From assembly GCF_001639065.2 (NCBI RefSeq), contig NZ_LQXO02000033.1, positions 248,001 through 312,000 of the forward strand: DNA of 64,000 nucleotides, in the 5' to 3' direction. Shown one piece after another: positions 44,276 through 52,325 of the stretch. The stretch is from Vibrio barjaei (lineage in GTDB: Bacteria; Pseudomonadota; Gammaproteobacteria; Enterobacterales; Vibrionaceae). Position numbers and translations under genes: made by a program. Below the pieces are notes generated by a model. The model was not told where the DNA came from. It worked only from the letters and a program-made list of their open reading frames with translations, and made no database searches. How positions within the stretch are numbered: position 1 is the stretch's first letter; every line of letters starts with the position of its first letter.

Positions 44276-45625
44276 CTACAGCGGGATCTGTTCTATATCG
44301 ACAATTTTCGAACGGCTGAGCACAATTTTCCAACGATAGTAAACGGGTTCGTTACCATGGTTGTGCTCCTTCACAATTAGGTTGAGCAAGTGACGTTTTT
44401 CTAACGATTCTTTCACTACTTGACCGTCTTGGAGCTTATAAAAGCGGTTGTTGGATTTGTCCATCAATCTCGTCAACGCTCGGAAGTTAATATTGATGAT
44501 TTCGCGAGTTTGATCATAACCACTGGTAAATTTAGAGGTCGCCATGTCGGTCAGTGCGCGATAGTGCAAGATTTCTTCTTCTCTTTGAACCACGCGCTTC
44601 TTACGAATAGACTTAATTCTATCGGGCATCTTTTCGAACGTGGTGTAATCCAGCCACTCAATTTTCCTGCCGACATCTTTCTTTGTGGTTGCATCGATAT
44701 AGCGTCTGCGCCACTTCGGTTTTCCTCTTTGTATCCAGCGCCACATGATATCGCGCAGGTCATCTTTAAATACTTCCCGCAATGCGTAGATAACAGAGAG
44801 AACAAGAATAAACGAAGCGGTAATCTCGCCCAGATAATCGCGTGCCAATATGACCGCGGACGTTACGAATAACATCACAAGTCCAGTCGCAGTACCTTTA
44901 ATAACCCGTTTGGTATTACTGCCGACTGAGGTTGATTTCTCTTGCAGCACAACAGGGTGTTCAATCAAACGACGCAACAATCTCATTTTATTGCTAAGAC
45001 GAGTAGGGTCTTTACGAACTTTTTCGGAGTTATAGTTGTTAAGATTTCGATGTGCCTGTTCTTTCTCTACAATGGTAATAAGTCGATCTTTTAAAGGAGT
45101 GTATGTCTTACCGTTAGGGATATAGACCACGAGTTCGAGAAATTTCTGCCCGGTATACCAAGATAAGTAATTATCAATGTTGGCATAGTGACGTTTAAGG
45201 CTTTCTTCATAAGGAATCGAACGGCGCATCTTCTTAAGAATATCAAGAGCGAGTTCAATGACTTCATCTATTTCATCTGCGGTGACGTCTTCCTTCGCTG
45301 TTTCTTTTAAGGTTGCAACGGCTTTATCGAGAGCGATAACGTATTGGTAGGCGAATAGGCTCAAACTGACGCGGTATTGAGTATTAGAAAGGCGCCCTCG
45401 CTTTGCTAATCGCGAGTGAACGAGCGGCAGAAGTGTTTCATTACTGTAGTAGGCTCGCTTTTGCGAAATTGAATCGTAGTAGAAATCTGTTTCGGATACT
45501 AAATGTGACTTCATCCCTAGCTCGTTCGGGACGAATAAGTAAACATCCAAATCTAATCTTTTTGAATTTGCCATCACGTGTGCAATTTTGAGTGTAATGG
45601 CGTCTTGCTTGTCGACGGTGATCAA
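44276..45625 (-). CDS. Hypothetical membrane protein, 449 residues
   Basis: I do not recognise a family. The start is TTG 45625, 7 bp after GGAG. Residues 1-240 are polar with helical stretches (EEIDEVIELALDILKKMRRS) and a short sheet-like region; two membrane helices lie at about 241-262 and 266-284 with only a very short periplasmic loop. The remaining 165 residues are basic and polar (GKPKWRRRYIDATTKKDVGR, KSIRKKRVVQREEEIL). This suggests two cytosolic domains tethered to the membrane. The frame is long and codon use resembles its neighbours, so it is real. Confidence 0.75.
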   Translation of the reverse strand: MITVDKQDAITLKIAHVMANSKRLDLDVYLFVPNELGMKSHLVSETDFYYDSISQKRAYYSNETLLPLVHSRLAKRGRLSNTQYRVSLSLFAYQYVIALDKAVATLKETAKEDVTADEIDEVIELALDILKKMRRSIPYEESLKRHYANIDNYLSWYTGQKFLELVVYIPNGKTYTPLKDRLITIVEKEQAHRNLNNYNSEKVRKDPTRLSNKMRLLRRLIEHPVVLQEKSTSVGSNTKRVIKGTATGLVMLFVTSAVILARDYLGEITASFILVLSVIYALREVFKDDLRDIMWRWIQRGKPKWRRRYIDATTKKDVGRKIEWLDYTTFEKMPDRIKSIRKKRVVQREEEILHYRALTDMATSKFTSGYDQTREIININFRALTRLMDKSNNRFYKLQDGQVVKESLEKRHLLNLIVKEHNHGNEPVYYRWKIVLSRSKIVDIEQIPL

Positions 45626-45700
45626 ACAACTTCTCCGTGTGCTTTGATAACGTTAAGCATATCAGAACCAAGGTAAACTAGCATCTTAAAGCGAGTCAGG

Positions 45701-45706
45701 TATAAT
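45701..45706 (+). promoter_or_regulatory. -10 element upstream of cvfB
   Basis: A perfect TATAAT 32 bp before the cvfB ATG. The -35 region at 17 bp spacing (CTAGCA) is weak, so the promoter call rests on the -10 and location. Confidence 0.5.
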
Positions 45707-45737
45707 CGCGCCAATTACCCCAATAGAGATAAACACA

Positions 45738-46577
45738 ATGATTAACGTAGGTCGTATCAACCAGCTAGAAGTAACGAAAGAAGCGGATTTTGGTTGGTTT
45801 TTAGACGGAAAAGATTACGGTTCAATTTTATTAACCAAGAAGCACGCTCCTGAGGGTGTAGCGGTTGGTGATGTTGTTGATGTTTTTCTCTATTTTGATG
45901 CGGACAACCAAATTGCCGCAACCACTGAAAAACCAATTGCACAAGTTGGTGAGTGGGGTCTGATGAAAGTTGAAGGCGTAAATAGTATCGGCGCATTTGC
46001 CAGTTGGGGAATTAAAGAGAAAGACTTACTTATTCCTTTTAGCGAACAGCGTGGTCGCCTGTCAGCAGGACAAACGATTCTTGTTTACGTGTACACCGAC
46101 AAAGCATCCGGCCGTATCGTTGGCACCACGAAATTCAACAAGATTTTAGACAAAACACCTGCACAATATACAAAGAACCAGCAAGTTGATTTGCTCATCG
46201 CTGAACGCAGTGACTTGGGTTACAAAGCGGTCATTAATGGTGAACACTGGGGAATGATTTTCCCTTCGGATGTATTTGGTAAGTTGTTTATCGGTAAGCA
46301 GTTGAAGGGCTTTATCAAGCAAGTTCGTTCTGATGGTAAGATAGACTTGACGCTTCAAAAAGTGGGCGTTGCGAAAATGGATGATTTAAGTGAAAAAATC
46401 CTAAGTTTACTAGAGAAGAAAGGTGGCTTCTTACCATTGAGCGATAAATCTACGCCTGAAGCGATTTTTGCCACCTTCAAAACCAGTAAAGGTACATACA
46501 AGAAGAGTATCGGTGGTCTATATAAGCAAGGTAAGATCAGTATTGATAAAGATGGTATTCGTTTGATTCAAGACTAA
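45738..46577 (+). CDS. CvfB family S1-domain RNA-binding protein
   Basis: 279-residue protein with several S1-type OB folds followed by a winged helix (CvfB/YitL family). Domain boundaries are about 1-70, 72-140 (WGLMKVEGVNSIGAFASWGIKEKDLLIPFSE) and 150-215 (YKAVINGEHWGMIFPSDVF), with the winged helix after about 225 (KKGGFLPLSDKSTPEAIFATFKTSKGTYKKSIGGLYKQGKI). CvfB binds RNA; in Staphylococcus aureus it influences virulence gene expression. In Vibrio its role is inferred. The ATG has an adequate ribosome site. Confidence 0.9.
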   Translation: MINVGRINQLEVTKEADFGWFLDGKDYGSILLTKKHAPEGVAVGDVVDVFLYFDADNQIAATTEKPIAQVGEWGLMKVEGVNSIGAFASWGIKEKDLLIPFSEQRGRLSAGQTILVYVYTDKASGRIVGTTKFNKILDKTPAQYTKNQQVDLLIAERSDLGYKAVINGEHWGMIFPSDVFGKLFIGKQLKGFIKQVRSDGKIDLTLQKVGVAKMDDLSEKILSLLEKKGGFLPLSDKSTPEAIFATFKTSKGTYKKSIGGLYKQGKISIDKDGIRLIQD

Positions 46578-46610
46578 TCAAAACTAGCGACAAAAGTTCA
46601 GATCAAAAAG

Positions 46611-46639
46611 AGGCCCAAAACTGATCCTGATTTGGGCCT
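46611..46639. terminator. Hairpin after cvfB
   Basis: AGGCCCAAA (46611-46619) pairs with TTTGGGCCT (46631-46639). On the plus strand no U tract follows; on the minus strand CTTTTTG follows the stem, so it may terminate leftward transcription from rsmF better than cvfB. Confidence 0.6.
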
Positions 46640-46822
46640 AGGGGAATGGCTCATGGAGAGCCTACGCTAACTGTTTTAAACAAACCTGCATTCAAGAATG
46701 CGTCGCTATGCTTCTTTATGTCAGTGCTTAGAATCTTTACTTTAAACGGCTATTGCGTTTAATTGCCTATGTGTTGATAACCTTTAAAGTGTAGTACAGA
46801 ACAGGAAAAAAGCGATGTGACC

Positions 46823-46848
46823 AGCGGTTTTAGCTAGCTAAAACCGCT
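46823..46848. repeat. 26-bp perfect palindrome next to rsmF
   Basis: AGCGGTTTTAGCT (46823-46835) followed by AGCTAAAACCGCT (46836-46848), no spacer. It lies 11 bp after the rsmF stop on its strand and could be a hairpin in its 3' UTR or an operator. Confidence 0.55.
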
Positions 46849-46859
46849 ATGTATTTGGC

Positions 46860-48278
46860 TTAAAACAGGTTTTTGTCGCGCACCAACTCTCTTGGAAGGC
46901 CATTCTTTACTCTATTTCCAACCCATTTCCCCAAACCAATAATAAAACCGTTATAACTAACGAACACTTCACCTTTGCCAGATAAGCCCTCAGGCCTTAC
47001 GTCTCTACCCATAAACCACTCTCTTGCGTCCTCTTTAGATAGGGGAACAGCGGTTGTATCAGTATTAGTCAGAGCCGTTGCGACTTGGTGTTGCCAGCGA
47101 TAACCTTTTTTATGTTGTTCCGCGATCTTGATACCCATGCGCGAGAAACGAAACTCTCCCAACATTGGTTCTAGCGCTTCTGGGAATAACCAAATGTCAT
47201 TGTCACGCTTCCATAATGTGCTGTGTTGTGGAACGGAAATACTCATAGCTTGCTGTAGTTGAGTGACAACGTCACTTGATTCTTTTCGAGTTAATGGCTG
47301 AAAAGGAAACTTACCGAGCCGTTTCTTTACCGTTGGAGCAGGATGAGTTCCTGTTTTCTTAAACTTGGCAATAAAGAAGCCTTCGCTGTCGTAGGTTTGC
47401 GGGAAAACGTGCAGAAACCCTTCTTGTGTTGTCGCTTTCTCTGCATCAGGGAACAGCTGTTGCAATGACGTGATTTCAACAGCATCTCCAAACGTTTGTG
47501 TGAGATGAAGAGCAACCTGTTGGTTTTCTTCTGGACTTAAAGCACAAGTAGAATAGACCAGAGAACCACCTACTTTTAGGGCGTGAAATGCACTTTCAAT
47601 CAGGTCTTTTTGGGTTTGAGCAATATCTTTGGTAGACGCTAAACTCCAGTTTTTCATCGCATCGGCATCTTTACGAACGGTTCCTTCCCCTGAGCACGGT
47701 GCATCTAAGAGAATGGCATCAAACTGTTCTGGCAACCATCCGCCAAACACGCGAGCATCGTAGTTACTCATTGCAACATTACTGACGCCACAACGTTCGA
47801 TATTGGCGTGCAATACTTTAACGCGGCTAGCGGCAAACTCATTCGCTACCAATACCCCTTCGTTATTCATCAATGCGGCAATCTGAGTCGTTTTTGAGCC
47901 GGGAGCGGCGGCCATGTCCAAAACGGCTTCAAATTTTTCATCACCACAAAATAAAGCACTAGGCGGCAGCATAGAACTGGCTTCTTGAATATAGAATAAT
48001 CCGGCCATATGTTCGGCGGTGTTGCCAAGAGGAACGATGCTTTCGTCAGCATCAATCCAAAATCCCTCTTCACACCAAGGAATGGCCGTTAATGCCCAAC
48101 CATTTGTCTGCGCTTTTTGTAAAAAGTCATCAATTGAGATCTTAAGGGTATTAACGCGAATACTCTTTCTTAAGGGTCTTTGACAAGCGGCGATGAAGTC
48201 TTCCATGTTGAGAGTGCTAGGGAGGAACGTTTCAACATGTCTTAAGAAGTCTTCTGGGAGGTAAACATTGGCGTGCAA
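46860..48278 (-). CDS. rsmF: 16S rRNA m5C1407 methyltransferase RsmF
   Basis: 472-residue SAM methyltransferase of the small subunit. MDFIAACQRPLRKSIRVNTLKIS-type opening, LDMAAAPGSKTTQIAAL as SAM motif, LLDAPCSGEGTVRKD with the release cysteine and YSTCALSPEEN with the catalytic cysteine are all present, and the PUA-like C-terminal domain includes RFSRMGIKIAEQHKKGYRWQH. The best start is TTG 48278 with AAAGG upstream. It lies after letA-letB on the same strand, the order of E. coli yebS-yebT-yebU. Confidence 0.95.
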   Translation of the reverse strand: MHANVYLPEDFLRHVETFLPSTLNMEDFIAACQRPLRKSIRVNTLKISIDDFLQKAQTNGWALTAIPWCEEGFWIDADESIVPLGNTAEHMAGLFYIQEASSMLPPSALFCGDEKFEAVLDMAAAPGSKTTQIAALMNNEGVLVANEFAASRVKVLHANIERCGVSNVAMSNYDARVFGGWLPEQFDAILLDAPCSGEGTVRKDADAMKNWSLASTKDIAQTQKDLIESAFHALKVGGSLVYSTCALSPEENQQVALHLTQTFGDAVEITSLQQLFPDAEKATTQEGFLHVFPQTYDSEGFFIAKFKKTGTHPAPTVKKRLGKFPFQPLTRKESSDVVTQLQQAMSISVPQHSTLWKRDNDIWLFPEALEPMLGEFRFSRMGIKIAEQHKKGYRWQHQVATALTNTDTTAVPLSKEDAREWFMGRDVRPEGLSGKGEVFVSYNGFIIGLGKWVGNRVKNGLPRELVRDKNLF

Positions 48279-48390
48279 AATGATGCCTTTCGATAGCTGT
48301 GTTTATTTAGCAGCGAATTATATACCTAGCGTTAATCAAAGCAAATAAAAGCCCGCTATTGCGGGCTTAGGAAAGGCGTCTTTTGTTCGA

Positions 48391-51027
48391 TTAAGGAGTA
48401 GGGATCGGCGTGCGCCATTTTTTCCAGTTTTCTTCTGCAGAGGTGTTTAAATAAAACGACTGTCCAGCCTCTGCTTGAGGTTGAAGCTGCTTCCCTTCTG
48501 GAGTAGAGAAAGTAATCCCTCCTCGAATCAGGCTATCAACCGTACCAGCCTTGATGTTAGCCCCTGAGAGGCCAATTTGCACATCTAAACCAGATACATT
48601 CCAAAACACGCTATTGGAACGGACTAAATACGCATAGTGAGGATCAATTTGAATGGTGGAGACAACACGATCAGCGAATGTGCCAAGCTCGACCTCAGTG
48701 ACACGACCTACTTCGATGTCTCGATATAGGATAGGTGTTCCTGGTTTAATTGAACCGCGAGTTTCACTTTGCAGCGTAAACTCAACGCCGTTCTCTACTT
48801 TAGGAAAATCGTTAAGCTCGAAAACCTTAGAAGATTTTCCTTTACCGGGTTCTACAGCTATGTATTGACTAACAATAGCGCCTAGATTCTTCACACCGTT
48901 AAGACCGATTTGCGGTTTCACCATCCAATAATAGGTGCCTGATGTCGTTAACTGATTGACATATTCCGGCAGAATCCTCGCTATTACTTCAACACGCTCT
49001 TTATCGAAATCTGGAACGGTAAGCATCACTTCACCAACTTTTACTCCTTGGTATTTTAGCGGCATACCTTTACTGACTTGTTGGTCTGTTGTCGTGGTAT
49101 AGAGAGTAATAGATTGACCAAATTTACGAGCAGAGTTGAAGTCCTGATATAGTTTCCAGTTCTTTCCAGTTTTGTTGTCGATACCCGGCATACTATCAAA
49201 TGCGATACCACCGTCGATGAGTGTTTTGAGTGGCGCAGCTTTAACATGGATCCCAGATAAAGAGGCTTCAACTTCAACACCAGAGCGGTTCCAGAATACG
49301 GTTTGTGGTGTAACGAGGTGCTTGTATTGGTTATCGATACTCGTTTGAATATAGACTCCTCCATCAGTCAATGAGTAGTTTGATACGCTACCGACCTGCA
49401 TATTTCGATACAGAACGGGACTACCTTCTTGGATTGGTGGAAGTTCATTAGCAAATAGTGTCAAGCGCATTGAACCAGTTTGGTCATGTTTTGCTAACTC
49501 AGCCAATGATTTGGTTTGGAACAAGGCAAATTCTGCGCGGTCTGTTTTAGCACCTTCACTGACAAAACTGATAGAGCCTGTGAGAAGTTGTTTTGCAGGC
49601 GGGACAGTAACGTTGAGTCCCGCTTTAGTTAACTCAGCGGTGGCACTGCCTGTTACGAAAAAGCGGTTTTGAGAGCGAATCAGATCTTTGTACTCAATAT
49701 CAATGGAGATATCCATTGCCACTTGGTCGTCCACTAGTTCCACGCTATTTAGCGTGCCGACAGGAATACCTCTATAAAGGACGCTGCTGCCAGGCTCAAG
49801 GCCAAATGAGTTCTCAGAAAGTAGACGTATAGAGATCGATTTCGCTTGAACGCGGTCGAGTTCGTCTTGTTTAACGGCTACAAAGTCACGTGCTTGTTCA
49901 CCACTGCCAGGAACGAGCGTCAAAAAATTTCCAGTAATCAGATTTGATAGGTTTTCAACCCCAGACAACGACACTTTGGCTTCTTCCAATAAGAACAATG
50001 TGCCCTGATTAAGCATATCACTAAAGGCTGGCTCTATAGATGCTGAAGCAATTATAGAGTCTCGTTCTCCGCTTAGTGCTAAATTGTTGATACGACCGAT
50101 CTCAAGACCACGATACATAATCGGTGAGCCATTGGCTTTCAAATTGCTGTTATCGGGTAGGGCGATGCGAATTGGAATACCGCGACCAGCGGTTTTAAGA
50201 TCTTTGTACAGTCTAAAGTCTGTCCCAGCTTTGACTGGCTCACCGCCGTCTGGAGAGTCTACGGCTATGGCGCCTGCAAGAATGGCACTCAAGCTTTCAA
50301 GACGAATGTCGACACCTTGAAAACCAACGTTAGCCCCGATACCACTCACATTCCAAAAGCGGCTTTTGTCAGTGATGATATGACGAAACTCATCTTGAAT
50401 AGATGCTTTGATAATGACGGTTTCAGCATCATTATCAAGCTTGAAGCTATAGACTTCACCTATTGGAATTTTCTTGTAGACAATTTTTGAGCCTACTGAA
50501 ATGCCGCCTAAGTCTCTTGCTTTTAAAGTAACGGTTAACCCGTCGTTAACTGCCAGTTCTGGAGGTACTGACTCAAGAGCCACATATTTAGATTTCGCGC
50601 TATCGGATTCGGTAGCAGGGAATATCGATATGTAATTACCGGATACAAGAGCATCTAATCCAGAAATGCCAGATAACGACGCCGAAGGTTTTACCAACCA
50701 AAATTTAGTGTCTTCACCCAGTAATTTGGTTGCTTCAGGATAAATATCAGCATCGACATAGATGTTACTCAGATCTTCTGAGAGATTGATGTCTCGCACC
50801 ATACCCACTTCTAAACCTTGATAGCGAATAGTCGTTCTACCTGCTATTAATCCTTGCGCATCAGAGAAGTAGATTTGCACTCGCTGACCGGCGTCATGAA
50901 CGGCTTTTGCTAATAACCAACCCGCCAAGGCGATGGTCAAAACAGGCAAGATCCAGAGAGGAGAGATACGTCGATCTTTCTTAATCTCTGGGCTATAGGA
51001 TGGTTGCTGTTGATTCTCGTTACTCAT
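48391..51027 (-). CDS. letB: Seven-MCE-domain lipid-transport tunnel protein LetB
   Basis: 878 residues, close to the 877 of E. coli LetB (YebT), which forms a long tunnel of stacked MCE rings between inner and outer membranes for lipid movement. One membrane helix (about 22-42, PLWILPVLTIALAGWLLAK) is followed by seven MCE repeats, visible as recurrent GLIAGRTTIRYQGLEVGMV-like segments (IRYQGLEVG, KIVYKKIPIGEV, PIMYRGLEIGRI, VLYRGIPVGTL, VLYRNMQVGSV, PLKYQGVKVGEV, ILYRDIEVGRV). letA is immediately upstream, with 8 bp between. Confidence 0.96.
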   Translation of the reverse strand: MSNENQQQPSYSPEIKKDRRISPLWILPVLTIALAGWLLAKAVHDAGQRVQIYFSDAQGLIAGRTTIRYQGLEVGMVRDINLSEDLSNIYVDADIYPEATKLLGEDTKFWLVKPSASLSGISGLDALVSGNYISIFPATESDSAKSKYVALESVPPELAVNDGLTVTLKARDLGGISVGSKIVYKKIPIGEVYSFKLDNDAETVIIKASIQDEFRHIITDKSRFWNVSGIGANVGFQGVDIRLESLSAILAGAIAVDSPDGGEPVKAGTDFRLYKDLKTAGRGIPIRIALPDNSNLKANGSPIMYRGLEIGRINNLALSGERDSIIASASIEPAFSDMLNQGTLFLLEEAKVSLSGVENLSNLITGNFLTLVPGSGEQARDFVAVKQDELDRVQAKSISIRLLSENSFGLEPGSSVLYRGIPVGTLNSVELVDDQVAMDISIDIEYKDLIRSQNRFFVTGSATAELTKAGLNVTVPPAKQLLTGSISFVSEGAKTDRAEFALFQTKSLAELAKHDQTGSMRLTLFANELPPIQEGSPVLYRNMQVGSVSNYSLTDGGVYIQTSIDNQYKHLVTPQTVFWNRSGVEVEASLSGIHVKAAPLKTLIDGGIAFDSMPGIDNKTGKNWKLYQDFNSARKFGQSITLYTTTTDQQVSKGMPLKYQGVKVGEVMLTVPDFDKERVEVIARILPEYVNQLTTSGTYYWMVKPQIGLNGVKNLGAIVSQYIAVEPGKGKSSKVFELNDFPKVENGVEFTLQSETRGSIKPGTPILYRDIEVGRVTEVELGTFADRVVSTIQIDPHYAYLVRSNSVFWNVSGLDVQIGLSGANIKAGTVDSLIRGGITFSTPEGKQLQPQAEAGQSFYLNTSAEENWKKWRTPIPTP

Positions 51028-51035
51028 TAAAGCTA

Positions 51036-52286
51036 CTACTCAACTTTGGTTTCAGGTTGCAAGGAAGGTTTCGAATTATGTCTGTCCCACAGTAATCGTG
51101 GGTCCAATGTTTCGGCCGCAAACATGGTTAATACAACCACTATACCGAAGGCAACGGCACCAAACCCTGGGGTGAAGTTCAAAATCTGGCCACGGTCTAC
51201 TAACGTAAGCATGATTGAAATGACGAACAAATCAGTCATCGACCATTTTCCGATCCATTTAATCGCTCGGTAAATGCTCATTTCGACTTTGTGGTTTTTA
51301 ACCTTGTCGAACTGAATGCAAAACATCAGATAGCTGAGGCCAATAATCTTAGCTACGGGTACTACGATACTCGCCACAAAGATAATAATGGCAATGCCGA
51401 GCATATCGTTGTTAATAAGCGAGGCAACCCCAGAAAAAATGGTGTCTTCTAGGCGTTGTCCATTGGTAATTAGGATTGAAATGGGCACAAGGTTGGCTGG
51501 GAATATTGCGACGGTCGCGGCAATAAGCAACGCCCATGTCTTTTGCATGGAGTTGGGCTTTCGATGGTGCAATGGATTGTGGCAACGAACGCAAAATTCA
51601 GCTTCGGGTTGTGACAAATGGCATGTGTGGCAGTGGATCTCTTTTGCTTCTACTGGCAAGGAGCTTTCTGCTTGCCAACTTTCCCAATAACGTCGTGTGC
51701 TCACTCGGTTCACTAGAACAATGGTAAGTACTTGTAGAATCACCAAACTATATAGTGCATTACCTACATAGATATCCGAATAATCTTGGAGCTTAAAACA
51801 GGAGATAGCGACACTGATCAGGAAGACATCCAACATTACCCAATGCTTACTGTGTGAAAGAATGCTGAGCGATATTTTAAGTGTATTGAACCAACGATAC
51901 TTCAGTGCGACATGAGCAGTTAACACTGTGGCGCACATAGCGAGTGGGGCAATGGTGTGGCAAAACAGGGTTAACAAAGCAAGCCCAGGGTAGCCTTCCT
52001 TAATGAGCGCATAAACCCCTTCCATTAAGGTACCTTCAATCATCATTCCTACGAGTCGGATAGTTATAAAGTCGAAATAATGAGACGGTATAAACAGAAG
52101 TAAGCAGGTTATTGCTAGAGCGAGGTTGCCACCAATAGAGTAACTTTCGCTGCGATAGAGTTGAGTACCGCAACGAGGGCAATCAGCACTGTAGCCTTTT
52201 TTTAGGTCGACGATGTCAACAGGCAGCTCACAGCATTGGCACAAACGAACTTGGGTAGGCGTTCGCGCGTGAGAACAAGCACTCAT
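51036..52286 (-). CDS. letA: PqiA-family membrane protein LetA
   Basis: 416-residue inner-membrane partner of LetB, two PqiA-type modules. Each starts with a zinc ribbon: CQCCELPVD...CPRCGTQL and CHTCHLSQPEAEFCVRCHNPL, followed by four membrane helices. The start codon lies inside a perfect 11-bp stem (see the hairpin entry), so translation may be controlled. The ABC exporter gene lies 39 bp upstream on the same strand. Confidence 0.94.
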   Translation of the reverse strand: MSACSHARTPTQVRLCQCCELPVDIVDLKKGYSADCPRCGTQLYRSESYSIGGNLALAITCLLLFIPSHYFDFITIRLVGMMIEGTLMEGVYALIKEGYPGLALLTLFCHTIAPLAMCATVLTAHVALKYRWFNTLKISLSILSHSKHWVMLDVFLISVAISCFKLQDYSDIYVGNALYSLVILQVLTIVLVNRVSTRRYWESWQAESSLPVEAKEIHCHTCHLSQPEAEFCVRCHNPLHHRKPNSMQKTWALLIAATVAIFPANLVPISILITNGQRLEDTIFSGVASLINNDMLGIAIIIFVASIVVPVAKIIGLSYLMFCIQFDKVKNHKVEMSIYRAIKWIGKWSMTDLFVISIMLTLVDRGQILNFTPGFGAVAFGIVVVLTMFAAETLDPRLLWDRHNSKPSLQPETKVE

Positions 52287-52312
52287 CTTTTATTACCTAT
52301 CAAAGATGAGTG
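52280..52312 (-). promoter_or_regulatory. RNA hairpin masking the letA start codon
   Basis: Plus-strand CACTCATCTTT (52280-52290) and AAAGATGAGTG (52302-52312) are perfect complements. In the letA mRNA the 3' arm contains the AUG (52286-52284) and the loop contains the AGG ribosome site. Such a fold would occlude the initiation codon. It lies in the 39-nt gap after the ABC exporter stop. Confidence 0.65.
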
Positions 52313-52325
52313 TGTAGGTGTTGAG

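Noticed and set aside
44420-44872. 150-codon open frame on the plus strand inside the 449-residue gene
   Set aside because: It is antisense to a longer, better-supported gene, has no ribosome site and its product resembles no protein.
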